DNA of 64,000 nucleotides from an uncultured Lysobacteraceae bacterium (GTDB lineage Bacteria; Pseudomonadota; Gammaproteobacteria; Xanthomonadales; Xanthomonadaceae). Below, piece by piece: positions 61,450 to 64,000 of this stretch (positions are counted from its first letter, which is position 1; each line of letters opens with the position of its first letter). Location of the stretch: NCBI GenBank assembly GCA_902825775.1, contig CADECF010000008.1:1-64000 (forward strand). The letters are read 5' to 3'. The notes below the pieces were generated by a model. The model made no database searches. It was not told where the DNA came from and saw only the letters and a list, made by a program, of their open reading frames with translations. Position numbers and translations under genes: made by a program.

Positions 61450-62802
61450 ATGTTGAACGGCGTCACACGATGGCTGCGCGGCGCGCCCCTCACCGACGAG
61501 GTGGATCGACGCAACGCGCCGGTGATGCAGCTGCTATTGCTGTTCTACGGCATCGCGTTGCCGGCGAACTGGGCCTGGCACCTGTCGTCGCGCCCGATCC
61601 CGAAAGGCTGGACGATCGTGCTGGTGCTCGACCTGATCACCGCCTCGCTGGCGCTGTTCAGCGTGTTCCTGATCCGCCGCGGCAATTTCCGGCTCGCGAT
61701 CAAACTCTTCGTCGGCGCGCTGCTGGCATCTCTGCTGCTGGCTTATCACATGCTCGGTGCGCAGGCGCAGCTGATCGACCAGGTGTCGGTGATCCTGACC
61801 CTGGTGATCAGCGGGCTGGTGCTGGGAAGGCGCGCCTTGTGGATCGTGTTCAGCCTGCTGATGGTGGTATTCGCGGTCGGCTTCATCACCGACGCCAATA
61901 ACGCGGAGCAGACTGCGCAATGGATCCGCAATTCGATGCGAAACGCGCCGTCGCTGGTGCTGAGCTATCTCATCATCACCATCATCCTCGACCGCACCCT
62001 GACCGCGCTGCGCGAAAGCCTGGCCGAATCCAATGCGCGCCGCCTGGAATTGCAGTTGGAAATGGCCGAACGCGAGCGCGCGCAGGCGCAATTGATCCAC
62101 GCGCAGAAACTGGAAGCCACCGGCCGCCTGGCCAGCGGCGTGGCGCACGATTTCAACAATATCCTCGACGTGATCCTCGGCTTCTCGTCGCAGCGGCACC
62201 GGCTGCAGGACGTCGGCGGCGACCGCGAACGCTCCGACGCGCTGTCCGATACGCTGGAAGGCGTGGAAATCGCCGCTAAACGCGGCACTGCGATCACCCG
62301 CAAGCTGCTCAGCTTCAGCCGCAGCGACTTCCTCAAATTGCAGGTATTCGACGCGGCGCAGGCGATCGCCGAACTGCAGCCGATGCTGCGTCAGCTGTTT
62401 CCGCCGACGGTGCGGCTGGAATCGACCTCCGACGCGCCGCCTTTGCCGGTGCGCATGGACCGCAGCGAGTTGGAACTGATGATCCTCAATATCGCCGCGA
62501 ACGCTCGCGATGCGATGCCGGACGGCGGCCGTTTCCTGATCGAGGTAAAGCGAGCCGGCGACAAGGTCGAAATCTCGATGAGCGACGATGGGCACGGCAT
62601 GGACGAACAGGTCCAGCGGCACATCTTCGAACCGTTCTTCACCACCAAGTCCGCAGCGGACGGGACGGGGTTGGGCTTGTCGGTGATACGCGACATCGCG
62701 GCGGCGGCGGGCGGGGATATCCGCGTCGATAGCGCGATCGGGAAGGGTTCGGCCTTTTATCTGCGTCTGCCGCTGGTAACGACGGAACCCCAGTCTTTGT
62801 AG
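61450..62802 (+). CDS. Membrane sensor histidine kinase
   Basis: A 450-residue kinase starting at 61450. Five or six membrane segments fill the first 175 residues (MQLLLLFYGIALPANWAWHL, GWTIVLVLDLITASLALFSV), with no periplasmic sensor domain. HisKA has LASGVAHDFNNILDVILGFS with the phospho-His; the ATPase domain has NIAANARDAMPDGG and FFTTKSAADGTGLGLSVIRD. The stop TAG is inside a palindromic repeat. The response regulator gene converges from the other side of the repeat and is the natural partner. Confidence 0.9.
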   Translation: MLNGVTRWLRGAPLTDEVDRRNAPVMQLLLLFYGIALPANWAWHLSSRPIPKGWTIVLVLDLITASLALFSVFLIRRGNFRLAIKLFVGALLASLLLAYHMLGAQAQLIDQVSVILTLVISGLVLGRRALWIVFSLLMVVFAVGFITDANNAEQTAQWIRNSMRNAPSLVLSYLIITIILDRTLTALRESLAESNARRLELQLEMAERERAQAQLIHAQKLEATGRLASGVAHDFNNILDVILGFSSQRHRLQDVGGDRERSDALSDTLEGVEIAAKRGTAITRKLLSFSRSDFLKLQVFDAAQAIAELQPMLRQLFPPTVRLESTSDAPPLPVRMDRSELELMILNIAANARDAMPDGGRFLIEVKRAGDKVEISMSDDGHGMDEQVQRHIFEPFFTTKSAADGTGLGLSVIRDIAAAAGGDIRVDSAIGKGSAFYLRLPLVTTEPQSL

Positions 62803-62874
62803 AGTCGAGCTCGCTCGACTGCTTCGGCATCCCCGGCACATCAAGGGCAGTCGAGCAAGCTCGACTCTACAAAA
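62797..62874. repeat. Inverted repeat TTTGTAGAGTCGAGCTCGCT between kinase and regulator
   Basis: TTTGTAGAGTCGAGCTCGCT with CGACTGC is inverted at 62847–62874 (GCAGTCGAGCAAGCTCGACT plus CTACAAA). It spans the stop codon of the kinase and ends 7 bases before the stop of the converging regulator. Confidence 0.85.
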
Positions 62875-62880
62875 AAGCGG

Positions 62881-63588
62881 TCAACCGGCGTCGTTCAGTA
62901 CATAGCCTTCGCCATGCACCGCCACCAGCGGCAAGGTCTCTCCGCAGGTGTCGGCGACCTTGCGCCGCAATCGATAAATCAACGAATCCAGGCGATGCGC
63001 ATCGAAATCGTAGACGTTGTCGGTGAGCGTGGCGATCAGCTCGTCGCGCGTCACCAGCTGGCCCGAGGATGCGGTCAAGCGTTCGACCACGCGGCGCTCG
63101 GTGCGGGTGAGCGCAACGTTGAGACCCGATGGCGAGACCAAACACCAGCCGTTGCCATCCAGATGCCAGCGCTTGGGTGCTGCCTGCGCTTGCTGTCCGC
63201 GCAATCGGCGCGCCAGGCTGTGCAAGGTGGCAGCGAGCAGTTCGATTTCTACCGGTTTGGACAGATAAGCGTCGGCGCCTTCGCTCAGTCCGCGCACGCG
63301 ATCGGGCGTCGCGCCGCGACCGGTCAGCATCACGATGCCGATCTCCGGATACGTCGCGCGCACGTTGCGCGCCACGGTGAAGCCGTCCTGATCCGGCAGA
63401 CCCACGTCCAGCACCACCATATCCACAGGCTGGGTATTGAGGTGCAGATGCAGCGCCGCCGCAGTTTCGGTGCCCACTACCGCGAAACCGAAATTGGCCA
63501 ACCCCGGCAGCAGGATGCGCTCGCGCAGCATCGCATCGTCTTCAAGCAAGGCGATTCGCAATGCGCTGTCGTCACGGTTGGGGGGCAT
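62881..63588 (-). CDS. OmpR-family response regulator
   Basis: A 235-residue regulator. The receiver domain has LLEDDA, the phospho-Asp in MVVLDVGLPDQDG and the Lys in YLSKPVEIE. The C-terminal winged helix (about 140–232) ends with AHRLDSLIYRLRRKV and GEGYVL. It lies tail to tail with the histidine kinase gene, so the two are probably partners. OmpR-type proteins bind tandem direct repeats such as those found at 61332–61362. Confidence 0.92.
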   Translation of the reverse strand: MPPNRDDSALRIALLEDDAMLRERILLPGLANFGFAVVGTETAAALHLHLNTQPVDMVVLDVGLPDQDGFTVARNVRATYPEIGIVMLTGRGATPDRVRGLSEGADAYLSKPVEIELLAATLHSLARRLRGQQAQAAPKRWHLDGNGWCLVSPSGLNVALTRTERRVVERLTASSGQLVTRDELIATLTDNVYDFDAHRLDSLIYRLRRKVADTCGETLPLVAVHGEGYVLNDAG

Positions 63589-63713
63589 TGCGATATCGGC
63601 AGCGAGTCGGGGGACTCGACCCCGCGATTTTACTGGACCGAACCGGCTCGCGGGCCGACCGGCTTCACATGCGACGGGGTTAATATCGGGTCAGCCAGCC
63701 GGAGCATGCCCGC

Positions 63714-64000
63714 ATGACCGCCAGCCTGTCCCGCCGCGATTTCCTGAAAGGCAGCGTGATCGCCGGGATTACGGTCTATATCGCCGCGCCGGGCAGCGCT
63801 GCGCTGGCCGCGCTCTTCGAGGAGCAGCGGCTGCAGCCGATGCCTTGGGACGCGGCCACCGGCAAGATCCGCTATCGCACGGATGCGACCGCGAAAGTCA
63901 CCGGCGAGAAGATATTCAGCTACGACATGCGTTCCCGCGACCTGCCCGGCTGGCCCCGGGAGCAGGCGCACGCGATGCTGCTGCGGGCGACGCAGGCCGA
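63714..64000 (+). CDS. Molybdopterin-binding hydroxylase large subunit (xanthine dehydrogenase family), 3' partial
   Basis: The frame starts at ATG 63714 behind GGAG and stays open to the end of the window (95 codons). A twin-arginine signal (LSRRDFLKGSVIAGITVYIA) is followed by QPMPWDAATGKIRYRTDATA and KVTGEKIFSYDMRSRDLPGW, the N-terminal pattern of xanthine dehydrogenase/CoxL-type molybdenum subunits. The Tat signal indicates export of the folded enzyme to the periplasm. Its small iron–sulfur partner gene is not in the 125 bases upstream. The active site cannot be judged because the gene is cut off. Confidence 0.82.
   Translation, partial: MTASLSRRDFLKGSVIAGITVYIAAPGSAALAALFEEQRLQPMPWDAATGKIRYRTDATAKVTGEKIFSYDMRSRDLPGWPREQAHAMLLRATQA

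Overview
The window reads as chromosomal DNA of a high-GC gammaproteobacterium of the Xanthomonadaceae/Lysobacteraceae (Lysobacter-like). The evidence is gene order and content: a mannose-type EIIA–HPr–EI regulatory PTS followed by mgtE; algH–ruvX–pyrB; pilU–pilT back to back with yggS–proC; aroK–aroB–WGR protein–hemE. There are also many intergenic inverted repeats (REP/REPIN-like). No rRNA, tRNA, phage, transposase or CRISPR array was recognised.

Region 1 (1–7.3 kb) is an accessory island of broken Rhs 'tips'. At least five Rhs C-terminal cassettes stand in tandem, and most lack their own N-terminus. Each intact cassette ends at a DPDG motif, carries a different toxin tail and is followed at once by a small candidate immunity gene. 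The tail at about 6.3–6.6 kb is recognisable as a bacterial EndoU RNase with a MafI-type immunity protein. Two other tails are not recognised, and one is Ala-rich and hydrophobic and is followed by two tiny membrane proteins. A DUF416/YjaG-like gene stands without an obvious toxin. Perfect hairpins of the GGGGTCAGAGTA and GGGGACGGAGTA types sit at cassette boundaries.

Region 2 (7.3–33.5 kb) is mostly housekeeping: PTS phosphorelay, Mg2+ transporter MgtE, secreted esterase and TPR protein, pyrimidine synthesis (pyrB), ruvX, algH, a sterol-desaturase-like hydroxylase, 3-methyladenine glycosylase, SlyD-like isomerase, type IV pilus retraction ATPases PilU and PilT, PLP homeostasis (yggS), proline synthesis (proC), a cobalamin-binding-like protein, a secreted beta-helix protein, pdxH, a glycerate-kinase-like gene, dodecin, aroK/aroB and hemE.

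Region 3 (33.8–50 kb) is signalling and envelope functions. A cupredoxin-like protein, a membrane Ser/Thr kinase and an outer-membrane-channel-like protein form an overlapping operon, divergent from a tail-anchored double-FHA protein. Then come an M23 peptidase whose N-terminus runs through a repeat element, an S33 hydrolase, a YadA-type trimeric autotransporter, a 1166-residue propeller-type hybrid histidine kinase, a YceI–cytochrome b561–YceI operon, glutaredoxin and sdaA.

Region 4 (50–64 kb) has small secreted Cys-rich proteins, a duplicated fragment of a subtilase, the intact subtilase, a 2071-residue trimeric autotransporter with a 541-residue internal duplication, a histidine kinase and OmpR-type regulator facing each other, and the start of a Tat-exported molybdopterin hydroxylase subunit.

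The best candidates for something new are the two unrecognised Rhs toxin/immunity pairs, the hairpins at cassette junctions, repeats that supply stop codons or coding sequence to neighbouring genes, calcium-loop-like insertions in both autotransporter heads, and a three-copy 11-bp-phased repeat upstream of the sensor kinase.
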